A DNA stretch of 64,000 bases, from positions 4,144,501 to 4,208,500 of the forward strand of contig NZ_CP053590.1 of assembly GCF_013365535.1 (NCBI RefSeq), read 5' to 3'. Of the stretch, positions 19,382-28,671 are shown piece by piece (position 1 is the stretch's first letter; every line of letters starts with the position of its first letter). This stretch comes from Aquimarina sp. TRL1 (GTDB lineage: Bacteria; Bacteroidota; Bacteroidia; Flavobacteriales; Flavobacteriaceae). The notes under the pieces were generated by a model. It ran no database searches. It had not been told where the DNA came from and saw nothing but the letters and a program-made list of their open reading frames with translations. The position numbers and the translations under genes are program-made.

Positions 19382-19798
19382 TTAATTGTCTATAAATAAT
19401 GCCTTTAACTGCGGCGTAGGTATCATACAAGAATTTTTCTTTCCAAACCACTTATACCTGTTTTTAGCAATCACATCATACACCCAATCTCTAAAAAACT
19501 TCGGTAAAATAATACCAGCGTAGATTAATGGATATGCTCCGGATAAATGTTTAGCAATATGAAGTGCAGCAGAAGATTTATGATAATAAGCCACTCCGGG
19601 ATCAATAAGCAGAATAGAATCCAGTTTAGTGGCATCGATATTACGCTCTTTGGCTAACTGAATTCCTATATCACTTTGTAGCGATGCATATCTAAACATA
19701 TCATTTTTATCATGCTTAATGATAAAATTTACCGCATTATTACAAAGGTTACAAACCCCGTCAAAAAGTATAATTTTTTTATCGTTTGGAATAGCCAT
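19382..19798 (-). CDS. DCC-family thiol-disulfide oxidoreductase (DUF393)
   Basis: 138 residues. The family motif DGVCNLCNNAV near the N terminus carries the D-x-x-C-x-x-C pattern that names DCC proteins. The rest (RYASLQSDIG, YHKSSAALHIAKHL, WVYDVIAKNRY) matches the family over its whole length. The DCC fold is thioredoxin-like; its physiological substrate is generally unknown. It is followed downstream (left) by no partner on the same strand, and the SDR gene upstream is 39 bases away, so co-transcription is possible. Confidence 0.9.
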   Translation of the reverse strand: MAIPNDKKIILFDGVCNLCNNAVNFIIKHDKNDMFRYASLQSDIGIQLAKERNIDATKLDSILLIDPGVAYYHKSSAALHIAKHLSGAYPLIYAGIILPKFFRDWVYDVIAKNRYKWFGKKNSCMIPTPQLKALFIDN

Positions 19799-19837
19799 AT
19801 TCTATCTGTGTAAAAGTACTATAAAGATACGAATTAT

Positions 19838-20653
19838 TTATTTCAAAAGCGAAGCATTTATAACTTGCTGAATCGTGTTGATCAGGTTTTTAGGAAGCAT
19901 GTTATCTTTAGGAAGTACAGCCAGGTATCGATCATCATTTGAATCAAATACTTGCTTGAAAACAGGGGTATTTAATCCGAGAAAATCACAAATTTCTTTA
20001 ATCAGATCATAATGATAGGTAAGGTCCTTACTACCCAGGTGGAATATTCCTTTTTTGTTTCTGTTTATTATATAGTGGAGTTGTTGCGTGAGTTTATTAA
20101 TTGAGGTAGCATTGATAATTACATTAGGAAAAACTTCAATAGGAACATTAAACTCATGTTGCTGTTTTAATAGGTCTATTCTAGGGCTCCCAGCTCCGAA
20201 AATCATAGGGATCCGTGCAATTGTATGAATATTATTAGGCAATCGCATGATGGCATTTTCTACTTTTATTTTATAACGCCCATAAATGCTGTCACTCAAT
20301 GTTTTGTCAAACTCATAAGAAGGATAATTCGTAAAAGAGTCAAAGACATTAGCACTCGATAGAAAGATAAATTTGCAATTGTTTTTTTGAAGCCAAAATA
20401 GAATTTTTAAGTGAGTTTCCCAGAGTGAATTGAAATTTCCTCTGATGGCAGATATAAGCACTGTAGGTTTAAGGCTATCAAGCAGGATTGTAATATCCTC
20501 TTTTTCTATGTCTAGCTGAAAAAATTTTTGATTCTTATCATAGAAACTATTATCTGTACAATAAGTAGCATATGTATCATAATATGGACAGAGCTCTTTG
20601 TATAAAGCATTGCCTATAAAACCACTACCTCCTATAATAAGAATACGTTTCAA
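19838..20653 (-). CDS. RmlD-like NAD(P)-dependent sugar-nucleotide epimerase/reductase
   Basis: 271 residues from TTG 20653, which gives the classic start KRILIIGGSGFIGNALYKEL with the GxxGxxG Rossmann motif; a TTG at 20674 adds seven hydrophobic residues and is less likely. Extended-SDR features follow: LSSANVFDS for the active-site Ser, YGRYKIKVEN containing the YxxxK catalytic pair, and a C-terminal substrate-binding part. The substrate is unknown. It may be co-transcribed with the DCC gene downstream. A terminator separates it from gcvT. Confidence 0.82.
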   Translation of the reverse strand: MKRILIIGGSGFIGNALYKELCPYYDTYATYCTDNSFYDKNQKFFQLDIEKEDITILLDSLKPTVLISAIRGNFNSLWETHLKILFWLQKNNCKFIFLSSANVFDSFTNYPSYEFDKTLSDSIYGRYKIKVENAIMRLPNNIHTIARIPMIFGAGSPRIDLLKQQHEFNVPIEVFPNVIINATSINKLTQQLHYIINRNKKGIFHLGSKDLTYHYDLIKEICDFLGLNTPVFKQVFDSNDDRYLAVLPKDNMLPKNLINTIQQVINASLLK

Positions 20654-20666
20654 AAATATTAGATTT

Positions 20667-20724
20667 AATAACAAAAAAGAAGTTTCGAGAATACTGAATA
20701 TGCTTCTTTCTTCTCGAAACTTAC
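20667..20724 (-). terminator. Intrinsic terminator of gcvT
   Basis: On the minus strand AAGTTTCGAGAA pairs with TTCTCGAAACTT (20679-20722) across a loop of about 20 bases, followed by TCTTTTTTG. Confidence 0.75.
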
Positions 20725-20760
20725 TAAAATACGATTATATTTATAACAAGAATTTGTTAA

Positions 20761-21843
20761 TTAGCCTTTGTAAAAAGGAAGTTTAACAACCGTTGCAGGA
20801 ACTACTTTTTTTCTTATTTGAATATTTACTTTACTTCCTGCTGCCGATAATGATTTAGGGACATATCCGAGTCCAATTCCTTTTTCCAGAGAAGGAGACA
20901 TAGTTCCAGAAGTAACTTCTCCAATAGCACTACCATCAGCGTCAACAATGTCATACCCTTGTCTTGGAATCCCTTTTCCATCCAATTCAAAAGCTACTAA
21001 TTTTCTGGAAACACCTTCTTCTTTTTGTTTAGCTAAAGCTTCTGAATTAACGAAGTCTTTAGAGAATTTAGTAATCCATCCTAATCCAGCTTCTAAAGGA
21101 GAAGTAGTGTCGTTAATATCATTACCATATAAGCAGTAACCCATTTCCAGACGTAAGGTGTCTCTTGCTGCTAATCCTATAGGTTTGATACCGTATGTTG
21201 CTCCCGCTTCAAATACCTTGTCCCATACTTGTTTTACGTCTTTGTTTTTACAGTAAATTTCAAAACCACCACTACCTGTATATCCGGTTGCAGAGATGAT
21301 GATATCTTTAATTCCGGCAAATTCATTCACTTCAAAAGTGTAAAATTTCATGTTTGTTAAATCTACAGAAGTTAACGATTGCATTGCTTCTGCAGCTTTA
21401 GGTCCTTGGATAGCTAATAAGGAGTACTCTTCCGACAGATCACTCATTTCTGCTCCCATTGTATTAAATTGACTAATCCAGTTCCAGTCTTTTTCTATAT
21501 TAGAGGCATTGACAACTAATAAATATTCTTCTTCAGATTTTCTGTAAACAATAAGATCGTCTACAATTCCTCCTTTATCGTTTGGTAAGCAACTGTATTG
21601 TGCTTTTCCATCGACCAATTTAGACGCATCATTAGAAGTAACTTTTTGAATGAGTTCTAAAGCGTTAGGACCTTTAATTGAAAATTCTCCCATATGAGAC
21701 ACATCAAAAACTCCAACGCCATTACGAACAGTTTCATGTTCTATATTGACACCTTCGTATGAAACAGGCATATTATATCCTGCAAACGGCACCATTTTAG
21801 CACCTAAGGCAATGTGAGTTTCTGTCAATGCAGTATTTTTCAT
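20761..21843 (-). CDS. gcvT: Glycine cleavage system T protein (aminomethyltransferase)
   Basis: 360 residues. It transfers the methylene unit from the H protein's aminomethyl-lipoyl arm to tetrahydrofolate, releasing ammonia. Diagnostic stretches are [55 protein letters not shown] and [12 protein letters not shown]. The length is normal. It is single here; H and P proteins are not in the window. The gene for its shared E3 partner, lpdA, lies at 40.7 kb. Confidence 0.97.
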   Translation of the reverse strand: MKNTALTETHIALGAKMVPFAGYNMPVSYEGVNIEHETVRNGVGVFDVSHMGEFSIKGPNALELIQKVTSNDASKLVDGKAQYSCLPNDKGGIVDDLIVYRKSEEEYLLVVNASNIEKDWNWISQFNTMGAEMSDLSEEYSLLAIQGPKAAEAMQSLTSVDLTNMKFYTFEVNEFAGIKDIIISATGYTGSGGFEIYCKNKDVKQVWDKVFEAGATYGIKPIGLAARDTLRLEMGYCLYGNDINDTTSPLEAGLGWITKFSKDFVNSEALAKQKEEGVSRKLVAFELDGKGIPRQGYDIVDADGSAIGEVTSGTMSPSLEKGIGLGYVPKSLSAAGSKVNIQIRKKVVPATVVKLPFYKG

Positions 21844-22029
21844 GTTGTTGAGATTTTATAACTTATTTATTGTCTGTCAAAAATTTATTGCCGAAAGTAG
21901 CAAACTTTGTATTGCTATACAATCCTTTTTATGCTTAATACACAAAATATCAATAGTTGTATAATATGATACATTTTTACAAAAACAATGATAGGATAAT
22001 AACCACGAATAAAATGATAGTAAATCCCT

Positions 22030-22602
22030 TTATTTACAGGGGGTAATGGGAGTTATATGTTCTAGGGTACTCCATATTTTATGATTGATATGTTGGGGGG
22101 ATACATTAAACTTTATGTAGTGTTTTTTGATAGTTGGACAATAAGAGTGTGTTACTATCAGGTTTAATTTGATATTCTTTTTTGTGATAAAAGCATCATG
22201 AGTAAGTACTTTTCCTATGTAGGTGTGTTCATCTACTTTTTCAAAAAAAGCATTGGTTTTCTGCTTATCTAGTTTATCAGGTGATACCATGTCCATTAAC
22301 CCAAAAAAGTAAGAGGCCATTTCTGTTTCTAATTTTTTTGCAGAGAGTTTCGGGTTTTCATTGAGAGCCCATAAAAATGTATAGGAAAAGTATTCCATGG
22401 ATTGGGCATCTTTCCAGCCTGGAGCAAATCGGATGTCCGAAATTCCTGTATATTTTAGATCTGGAGCAAACTCAAAAGGAAACTCCAAAGTTTCTGTTTT
22501 CCAGTTAGTTGGGGTCGATAATAAATGTGATGGGTTTTGTTCTTTGCATTGAATGAATAAAGTAACAATACAGATAAATGGTATAATTTTTGAAGTTGAC
22601 AT
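22030..22602 (-). CDS. Conserved-looking lipoprotein, unknown function
   Basis: 190 residues with a lipoprotein signal (ICIVTLFIQC, lipid-modified Cys at about 19). The mature part is soluble, with aromatic stretches (FPFEFAPDLKYTGI, RFAPGWKDAQSMEYFSYTFLW). I recognise no named domain. It is likely attached to the outer or inner membrane, facing the periplasm. It is divergent from the M28-like gene, whose -7 box lies in the 104-base gap. Confidence 0.7.
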   Translation of the reverse strand: MSTSKIIPFICIVTLFIQCKEQNPSHLLSTPTNWKTETLEFPFEFAPDLKYTGISDIRFAPGWKDAQSMEYFSYTFLWALNENPKLSAKKLETEMASYFFGLMDMVSPDKLDKQKTNAFFEKVDEHTYIGKVLTHDAFITKKNIKLNLIVTHSYCPTIKKHYIKFNVSPQHINHKIWSTLEHITPITPCK

Positions 22603-22665
22603 GTATGACGATATTATTTATTATAAAATAAAAGTACTAAATTGTAGTATTATTTTATTCTTTTA

Positions 22666-22673
22666 TAAATTTG
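22666..22673 (+). promoter_or_regulatory. -7 box of the M28-like gene
   Basis: TAAATTTG matches TAnnTTTG, with TTG at 22642-22644 giving a 21-base spacer, and lies 33 bases before the ATG. Confidence 0.6.
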
Positions 22674-22706
22674 TATCTTAAAAAAGGGAAAAAGGTTTAA
22701 AGCAAA

Positions 22707-23606
22707 ATGTTTAATATGAAAATGTGTGATTATAAGAAGGTACTTTTACTATTATTGATATTATTGTTTCAGTTTTCTTTCTCTCAGGAGGGGGGAACCA
22801 AGTATGAAGCTGACATTATTAACTTCCAAAAAGAAGTTGTTGCTAAGCTTACGGGACATAAACCTATAAAAGGTAAAAAGAAGTTAACAAGTAGAGCGAG
22901 TTCTTCAGAGAGAAAAACAACAGCAGATTTTTTGTTTAATTCATTAAAAGATATTGGATTAAGTCCCAAGCGACATTCCTATGATGCGCAGGACAGTAAA
23001 GGAAAGCAATATAGTGGAGTAAATGTATATGCAGAAATAGAAGCTACAAATGGGAGTGATGAATATGTAATTCTAACAGCTCATTATGACACGGCAAAAG
23101 GAAGTCCGGGAGCCGTACATAATGCTACTGGAGTAGCTCTTATGTATTATGTAGCAAATAAATTGATGGGACTTTCTGAGAGAAACCGCAATTTTATGAT
23201 TGTATTTTTTGATCAGCAAGAAGCAAATATGGCTGGTTGCAAAATATTTTCAAGTAAGTTGAAGAAAGATGAAACAAAAGTACATTCCATGCACAGAGTA
23301 GATTATATTGGATGGGATAATGATGAAGATCGTGCTATTGAATTATTAACATCGAATATAGGATTAGAATCCTTGTATAGAAGTGAAGCAACAAGACCTG
23401 TGTTTAAGCGATTGGTTGCAACACCAGAAAGTAGAGTTTTTTCTAATTTAGGTTTTGAAACAATAACAATTACAGCCGAATTAAAAAACGGAGATAACTC
23501 GCCATATGCGCATCAAACAGCAGATAAATATACGACGGTAAACTTTTTATACCTTGTGTATGTCTCAGAGGTTGTTTTTAAAGTAATGAGGTCATTATCT
23601 TATTAG
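22707..23606 (+). CDS. M28-like peptidase homologue with altered active site
   Basis: 299 residues, signal peptide ending FSFSQ. The zinc aminopeptidase (M28) fold is clear: ILTAHYDTAKGSPGAVHNATG, then FFDQQEANMAGC, VDYIGWD and AHQTADKY. Expected metal ligands H126, E172, D199 and H269 are present. The bridging Asp of the GAxDN motif is H138, and the general-base Glu is Q171 (DQQEA instead of DxEEx). It may be a pseudo-enzyme or use a changed metal site. It is exported, probably periplasmic. A perfect 17-bp terminator follows. Confidence 0.85.
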   Translation: MFNMKMCDYKKVLLLLLILLFQFSFSQEGGTKYEADIINFQKEVVAKLTGHKPIKGKKKLTSRASSSERKTTADFLFNSLKDIGLSPKRHSYDAQDSKGKQYSGVNVYAEIEATNGSDEYVILTAHYDTAKGSPGAVHNATGVALMYYVANKLMGLSERNRNFMIVFFDQQEANMAGCKIFSSKLKKDETKVHSMHRVDYIGWDNDEDRAIELLTSNIGLESLYRSEATRPVFKRLVATPESRVFSNLGFETITITAELKNGDNSPYAHQTADKYTTVNFLYLVYVSEVVFKVMRSLSY

Positions 23607-23632
23607 ATAAGTTATATTACCAAATAAAATAG

Positions 23633-23670
23633 AAAAAAGTTCTTACTACTATTGTAGTAAGAACTTTTTT
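23633..23670. terminator. Perfect bidirectional terminator overlapping the thrC stop
   Basis: A 17-bp perfect stem (23633-23649 with 23654-23670) with loop TATT, flanked by A and T runs. The thrC stop codon falls at the loop, so the last five or six codons of thrC form one arm. Confidence 0.9.
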
Positions 23671-24938
23671 AATTCATCATAACTTTTAATATGAATACTT
23701 TTTTTCTCCTTATTCATCACTTTTCTTATCTGGGTAGGAATCTCTACAGTAGTATTAATAGTTGATTCTACGGTATCCAGGAACTTGACAGGGTGTGCAG
23801 TCTCTAAAAAAATTCCGTATTGATTGTCGGTAAGCGTATGTTCTTTTAGTCCCATATATCCAATGGCTCCATGTGGATCTGCAATATACTTAGTAGTATT
23901 ATAAACTGCTTTCATAGTCGCTTTTGTTTGTTCATCATCAAAGCTATATGCAGAAAAATCATCCTTTAGTTCATGGAAATTGTTATTGAACAATTGTTGT
24001 ATTCTTACAAAATTACTAGGATTGCTTACATCCATGGCATTAGAAATAGTTGCTTTGGATGGTTTTGGATCATATTTTTCGGATTGAAGATACCTAACAA
24101 CTGTATCATTGACATTGGTAGCAGCTATAAAATGTTTTACAGGTAATCCAAGTTTGTTCGCAACAATACCAGCACAAATATTTCCAAAATTACCACTTGG
24201 AACAGAAAAAACGATTTCTTTTCCTTTTTGTTTAACTTGTTTATATGCAAACATAAAATAAAACAATTGAGGAAGCCATCGGGCAACATTAATTGAATTA
24301 GCAGATGTTAGTTGTTTTACAGAGGAGATTTCTTCATCTAAAAAAGCGGTTTTCACCATATCCTGACAATCGTCAAAGACTCCTTCGACTTCTAATGCCG
24401 TAATGTTCTGACCGAGAGTTGTCAATTGTTTTTCTTGAATATCGCTTACTTTTCCAGAAGGATATAAAATAACAACATCCACACCTTTTACACCGAGAAA
24501 CCCATTTGCTACAGCCCCTCCTGTATCTCCTGATGTTGCAACCAGTACAGTAACTTTATTGTTGTTATTTTGGTTAAAATACCCAAGACAACGCGCCATA
24601 AACCGGGCTCCAACGTCTTTAAATGCCATTGTAGGACCATGAAATAACTCAAGGGTTCCTATATTATCTTCAATTTCTACTACCGGAAAATCAAAACTCA
24701 GTACGTCTTTGAGAATATCTCTTAATTCGGTTTCAGGGATTTCATCTCCAATAAACTGCTTAATTGATTGATAGGCAATTTCTACCGTATCTAATGTTTC
24801 AATATTTTCAAAGAACGAAGCAGGTAATGGTTGTATGTTTTCTGGAAAATAAAGCCCTCTGTCCGGGGCTAATCCTTTTACAACAGCTTCAGCAAAACTT
24901 ACAGAAGGTGCATTGTTATTCAGACTATAGTAATTCAT
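23649..24938 (-). CDS. thrC: Threonine synthase
   Basis: 429 residues. PLP enzyme converting O-phosphohomoserine to threonine, final gene of the thrABC operon. Visible features are the PLP-Lys motif TMAFKDVGARFMA, the phosphate-binding TSGDTGGAVA and a C-terminal GAIGYMGL. The start YYSLNNNAPSVSF fits the long-form family. It is separated from thrB by 6 bases, so it is coupled. It is regulated with the operon by the leader upstream of thrA. Confidence 0.97.
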   Translation of the reverse strand: MNYYSLNNNAPSVSFAEAVVKGLAPDRGLYFPENIQPLPASFFENIETLDTVEIAYQSIKQFIGDEIPETELRDILKDVLSFDFPVVEIEDNIGTLELFHGPTMAFKDVGARFMARCLGYFNQNNNNKVTVLVATSGDTGGAVANGFLGVKGVDVVILYPSGKVSDIQEKQLTTLGQNITALEVEGVFDDCQDMVKTAFLDEEISSVKQLTSANSINVARWLPQLFYFMFAYKQVKQKGKEIVFSVPSGNFGNICAGIVANKLGLPVKHFIAATNVNDTVVRYLQSEKYDPKPSKATISNAMDVSNPSNFVRIQQLFNNNFHELKDDFSAYSFDDEQTKATMKAVYNTTKYIADPHGAIGYMGLKEHTLTDNQYGIFLETAHPVKFLDTVESTINTTVEIPTQIRKVMNKEKKSIHIKSYDELKKFLLQ

Positions 24939-24944
24939 GTATTT

Positions 24945-25868
24945 TTAATTAAGTATTCGTATTCCCTGATCGTTAATTTTTGATACATGAATATCAAAAT
25001 CAAGACCTGTTTTAGTATAGATTTTTTCAATTTCTGAGGCTACTTTTTGAGCCGTATCGATCCCTTTGCATAAAGAAAATATAGAAGGACCGGAACCGGA
25101 AATTCCAGCGCCTAATGCGCCATTGGATAGGGCAGCTTCTTTCACAGTTTGGAATTCAGGAATTAGAATAGATCGCAATGGTTCTATGATTACATCTTCT
25201 AAACTTCTTCCTATTAATTCATAGTTTTCGGTAAATAAACCAGTAACTAAACCTCCGACATTACCCCATTGATGAATTGCTTTAGTCAATGGGACAGTAT
25301 GTTTAATAACCGATCTGGAATCGGAGGTTTTTACTTCGATTTGCGGATGAATTACTGTCATAAATAAATCCTGGGGAGTATTCAGCTTTAAGACATCCAA
25401 AGGAGAATAACTTCGTACAAGTGTAAAACCTCCAAGAAGAGCAGGAGCCACATTATCTGCATGTGCATTTCCACTGGCTAATTTTTCTCCTTCCATTGCA
25501 AAAGAAATTAATTCAGTAGGAGAGAAAGGGCTACCCAGTAGTTTATTTACAGCCCATACTGCTCCTGCACTACTAGCTGCACTACTACCAATACCACTTC
25601 CTGCTTTAATCTTTTTGTATATCTCGATGTGAATACCGACATCCTTACCTAATTTTTGCAGGAGGGCCTCTACAGCTACTCCTGCTACATTTTTATGAGT
25701 TTCCATAGGAAGGTCCGCACCTTCAATTTTCGTGATTTTAATACCAGGTTCTGCTACTTTTGAAATAATCATTTCATCACCTACCGTATCGAGGCAGCAT
25801 CCCATGACATCAAAACCACAGGAGAGGTTGGCTACCGTTGCCGGAGCAAAAATTTTTAGAGAATCCAT
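24945..25868 (-). CDS. thrB: Homoserine kinase
   Basis: 307 residues, GHMP kinase. It phosphorylates homoserine using ATP. Motifs are APATVANLSCGFDVMG at the N terminus, the ATP loop GSGIGSSAASSAGAV, and the C-terminal GAGISGSGPSIFSL. The normal family length and the position between thrA and thrC make the call certain. It lies 69 bases after thrA and 6 bases before thrC. Confidence 0.97.
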   Translation of the reverse strand: MDSLKIFAPATVANLSCGFDVMGCCLDTVGDEMIISKVAEPGIKITKIEGADLPMETHKNVAGVAVEALLQKLGKDVGIHIEIYKKIKAGSGIGSSAASSAGAVWAVNKLLGSPFSPTELISFAMEGEKLASGNAHADNVAPALLGGFTLVRSYSPLDVLKLNTPQDLFMTVIHPQIEVKTSDSRSVIKHTVPLTKAIHQWGNVGGLVTGLFTENYELIGRSLEDVIIEPLRSILIPEFQTVKEAALSNGALGAGISGSGPSIFSLCKGIDTAQKVASEIEKIYTKTGLDFDIHVSKINDQGIRILN

Positions 25869-25937
25869 TATTGGTCTTGTGTTTTTAAATCCATATTTAT
25901 TAGTACTTAAACGCTATTTTGGGGATTCGCATTTTTT

Positions 25938-28382
25938 TTAATTTTTACCGATTCGGATAATATCTGCAAAAATACCAGAGGCAGTTACATCAGCTCCGGC
26001 TCCGGCTCCTTTGACAATTAATGGTTGTTTTGGATAACGATCTGTATAGAATAAAACGATGTTATCACTTCCTTCCAGATTGTAAAAAGGATGGTCTGCT
26101 GGAATATACTCCAGACCTACTTTTGCTTCTTCTTCAGAATATTGAGCGACATATTTCAATCTGCAGGATTCTTTATTTGCCTTCTCCAGAATGTTTGAAA
26201 AATGTGCCTCATTAGTTTTTAATGAATCAAAGAAGAGGGGGACATTTTCTGTATCCAGACTTTCCTGAGGTAAGAAAGCTTCTTTCTTAATATCTTCCAG
26301 TTCCAAAACACGACCACTTTCTCTGGCAAGGATTAAAATTTTTCTTGCAACATCAACACCACTCAAATCTATTTTAGGATCTGGTTCTGTATATCCTTGT
26401 TCCTGTGCTTCTTTTACTACATCGTGAAAAGAAACTCCTTCTTTATAATTGTTGAATACAAAGTTTAAACTTCCGGATAAAACAGCTTGGATTTTATGAA
26501 CATGATCCCCAGAAGCAATTAAATTATTTAAGGTATCAATAATTGGTAAGCCGGCACCTACATTAGTTTCATATAAGAAAGGGGCATTGAATTTTCTGGA
26601 TAATTCCTGTAATTCTTCGTAATTAACATAATCGTCTGCACAAGCAATTTTATTGCAGGTTACTACAGCCATACTCTCAGCTAAGTATTTTTTGTAAACT
26701 CTGGCAATATTAGGATTTGCAGTATTATCTACAAATATAGAGTTACGCAGGTTCATTTCTTTTGCTTTTTCAAAAAATGCATCAGCATTAGCTTCTTCTC
26801 CCTGAGCCAGTTTTTCTTCCCAATTACTTAATTTAATTCCTGATTCGTCGAAAATCATTGTTCTTGAATTAGAAATAGCAACTACCCGTATTTTTAATCG
26901 AAGTTTATTTTTTAAATACTCTTTTTGCTGGCTTAATTGCTCCATTAGTTTACTACCTACATTTCCTACTCCGGTAATAAACAGATTCAATTGTTTTGTT
27001 TTGACTTCAAAGAATTGTTCATGGAGAATGTTTAGTGCTTTTTTTACATCCTTTTTTTCTATAACTACAGAAATGTTTTTTTCTGATGCTCCTTGAGCAA
27101 TTGCTCTGATATTTACATTGTTTTTGCCAAGTGTGCTAAACATTTTTCCACTTAGTCCCTGATGCTTATACATATTATCACCTACCAGTGCGATAATGGC
27201 GATGTCGTTTTCTATTTTTACAGGAGCTAATTTGTGCTTGGAAATCTCAAATTCAAATACACTATCTAGTGCAGCTTTTGCTTTTGAGGCTTCTGATTTT
27301 TCAATAGCCAGACATATAGAATGCTCAGAAGAGGCTTGCGTAATTAGAATCACATTGATATTTTCTAAAAACAGTGTTTCGAACAATCGCTTAGAAAATC
27401 CGGGAATGCCTACCATGCCACTTCCTTCCAGTGATAAAATAGCGATATCATCGATATGGCTGATTCCTGTTACAGCTTTTTGACTTCCAGCCAATTCACG
27501 CGTGATTAAAGTTCCGTTATTTTCAGGATCAAAAGTGTTTTTTATAACAATTGGAATATCTTTTTCTAAGACAGGATGTATGGTAGGAGGGTAGATTACT
27601 TTTGCACCAAAATGGGATAGTTCCATAGCTTCCTGATATGTGATATGTGCTACAGGTTTTGCTTGTTTTACTAATTTTGGATTAGCAGTGTACATTCCAC
27701 TTACATCTGTCCATATTTGTAATTCTTCTGCATTAATTGCAGCTGCTATTATAGCAGCAGTAAAATCAGACCCACCTCTACCTAGTGTAGAAGGTTCTCC
27801 TTCTTTTGTTCTGGATATAAATCCTGGAAATAAAGTGATTTTATGTTTGTTATTCGTGTGTAATGAATTGATTCTGGCATTGGTTTCTTCATAATCTACC
27901 ATTACTTTTTGCTGATCTCCTGTAATAATAAATGCTCTGGAGTCTTGTAGACTACAATCGATTTCCTTTACTTTCATAGCTTCTGCAATGATATAGGAGG
28001 ACAATAGCTCTCCGAATCCAGCAATAACTGCAGCTGTCTTTGGGGATAACTCTTTTAGTAAAAAGATTCCTTCGCATATGGATTCCAGCTTATTTAATTC
28101 TGATCGAACTTTACTGATTATAGCACTTTGAGAAACAATAGGAATAAGCCCTTTGACTGTTTCCATATGTCTCTCATCAATAGTTTTTAAGGTGTTTTTG
28201 TAGTTATTATCATTGGTAGAAGCTTCATTCCCTGCCTGTAATAACAAGTCTGTAATGCCTCCAAGAGCAGAAACAACAACATATACTTGTTGTTTATTTG
28301 ATTGATCATTAATAATTTCGATGACCTTGTCTATCGTTTTTGCATTTGCTACTGAGGAACCTCCAAATTTTAGAACCTTCAT
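25938..28382 (-). CDS. thrA: Bifunctional aspartokinase I / homoserine dehydrogenase I
   Basis: 814 residues. Aspartokinase (1-about 290: MKVLKFGGSSVANA, GRGGSDFTAA), two ACT domains (about 315-460: SLEGSGMVGIPG, ALVGDNMYKHQGLSGKM) and homoserine dehydrogenase (about 465-814: FITGVGNVGS, VVTCNKIACAD, YETNVGAGLPII, DPKIDLSGVDVARKI). It catalyses the first and third steps from aspartate to homoserine. The ACT region suggests threonine feedback. It is the first structural gene of the operon, with a Thr-rich leader frame and consensus promoter upstream. Confidence 0.97.
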   Translation of the reverse strand: MKVLKFGGSSVANAKTIDKVIEIINDQSNKQQVYVVVSALGGITDLLLQAGNEASTNDNNYKNTLKTIDERHMETVKGLIPIVSQSAIISKVRSELNKLESICEGIFLLKELSPKTAAVIAGFGELLSSYIIAEAMKVKEIDCSLQDSRAFIITGDQQKVMVDYEETNARINSLHTNNKHKITLFPGFISRTKEGEPSTLGRGGSDFTAAIIAAAINAEELQIWTDVSGMYTANPKLVKQAKPVAHITYQEAMELSHFGAKVIYPPTIHPVLEKDIPIVIKNTFDPENNGTLITRELAGSQKAVTGISHIDDIAILSLEGSGMVGIPGFSKRLFETLFLENINVILITQASSEHSICLAIEKSEASKAKAALDSVFEFEISKHKLAPVKIENDIAIIALVGDNMYKHQGLSGKMFSTLGKNNVNIRAIAQGASEKNISVVIEKKDVKKALNILHEQFFEVKTKQLNLFITGVGNVGSKLMEQLSQQKEYLKNKLRLKIRVVAISNSRTMIFDESGIKLSNWEEKLAQGEEANADAFFEKAKEMNLRNSIFVDNTANPNIARVYKKYLAESMAVVTCNKIACADDYVNYEELQELSRKFNAPFLYETNVGAGLPIIDTLNNLIASGDHVHKIQAVLSGSLNFVFNNYKEGVSFHDVVKEAQEQGYTEPDPKIDLSGVDVARKILILARESGRVLELEDIKKEAFLPQESLDTENVPLFFDSLKTNEAHFSNILEKANKESCRLKYVAQYSEEEAKVGLEYIPADHPFYNLEGSDNIVLFYTDRYPKQPLIVKGAGAGADVTASGIFADIIRIGKN

Positions 28383-28425
28383 GATTATGTATGTGTGTTG
28401 GTGTTTATAAAATTATAGTTTGCGT

Positions 28426-28531
28426 TTCGGCATTTCTTTTTAGAATTGCGTACTTCTTCTCCGGTGGTGATATGTATACAATAAACCCCTAAGGGGTAAT
28501 AGTTGTAATAATAGTAGAAGTAGTAATGCCA
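28426..28531 (-). promoter_or_regulatory. Putative attenuator-type RNA region of the thr operon
   Basis: In the transcript the Thr-codon end of the leader can pair with downstream sequence: GGCAUU with AAUGCC and UACUUCU with AGAAGUA, forming a nested long-range structure. An alternative small hairpin, ACCCC-UUA-GGGGU, sits over the leader stop codon and is followed by UUAUU. Mutually exclusive pairings over control codons are what attenuation predicts, but no classical GC-rich terminator with a long U-tract is seen before thrA. Confidence 0.45.
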
Positions 28532-28617
28532 AATGTATGAATAGAGCAGCCCGTAGTTGCTGTGGTAGCAACTTTTGTAGCGATATTAAATTCCGATATG
28601 GAAAGACTGCTTAACAT
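28489..28617 (-). CDS. Thr/Ile-rich leader peptide of the thr operon
   Basis: 42 codons from ATG 28617 to TAG 28489, ending about 106 bases before thrA. Twelve of the 42 residues are Thr and seven are Ile, with the densest run near the end (GITTSTIITTITP). This is the hallmark of E. coli thrL-like attenuators, which sense charged Thr and Ile tRNAs. A consensus -33/-7 promoter lies immediately upstream, with the ATG about 17 bases after the expected transcript start. That promoter falls inside a longer in-frame extension to 28740, so the short start is right. Confidence 0.8.
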   Translation of the reverse strand: MLSSLSISEFNIATKVATTATTGCSIHTFGITTSTIITTITP

Positions 28618-28640
28618 TTGTTTTTTATAATTTCTTGGAT

Positions 28641-28671
28641 CAAAAGTATAATTTTGTTCTTTTGTGGCAAA
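28641..28671 (-). promoter_or_regulatory. Consensus promoter of the thr operon
   Basis: On the minus strand a -33 TTTG (28668-28671), a 19-base spacer and a -7 TACTTTTG (28641-28648) match the Bacteroidota consensus TTTG-N19-TAnnTTTG. It is the best promoter in the window. Confidence 0.85.
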
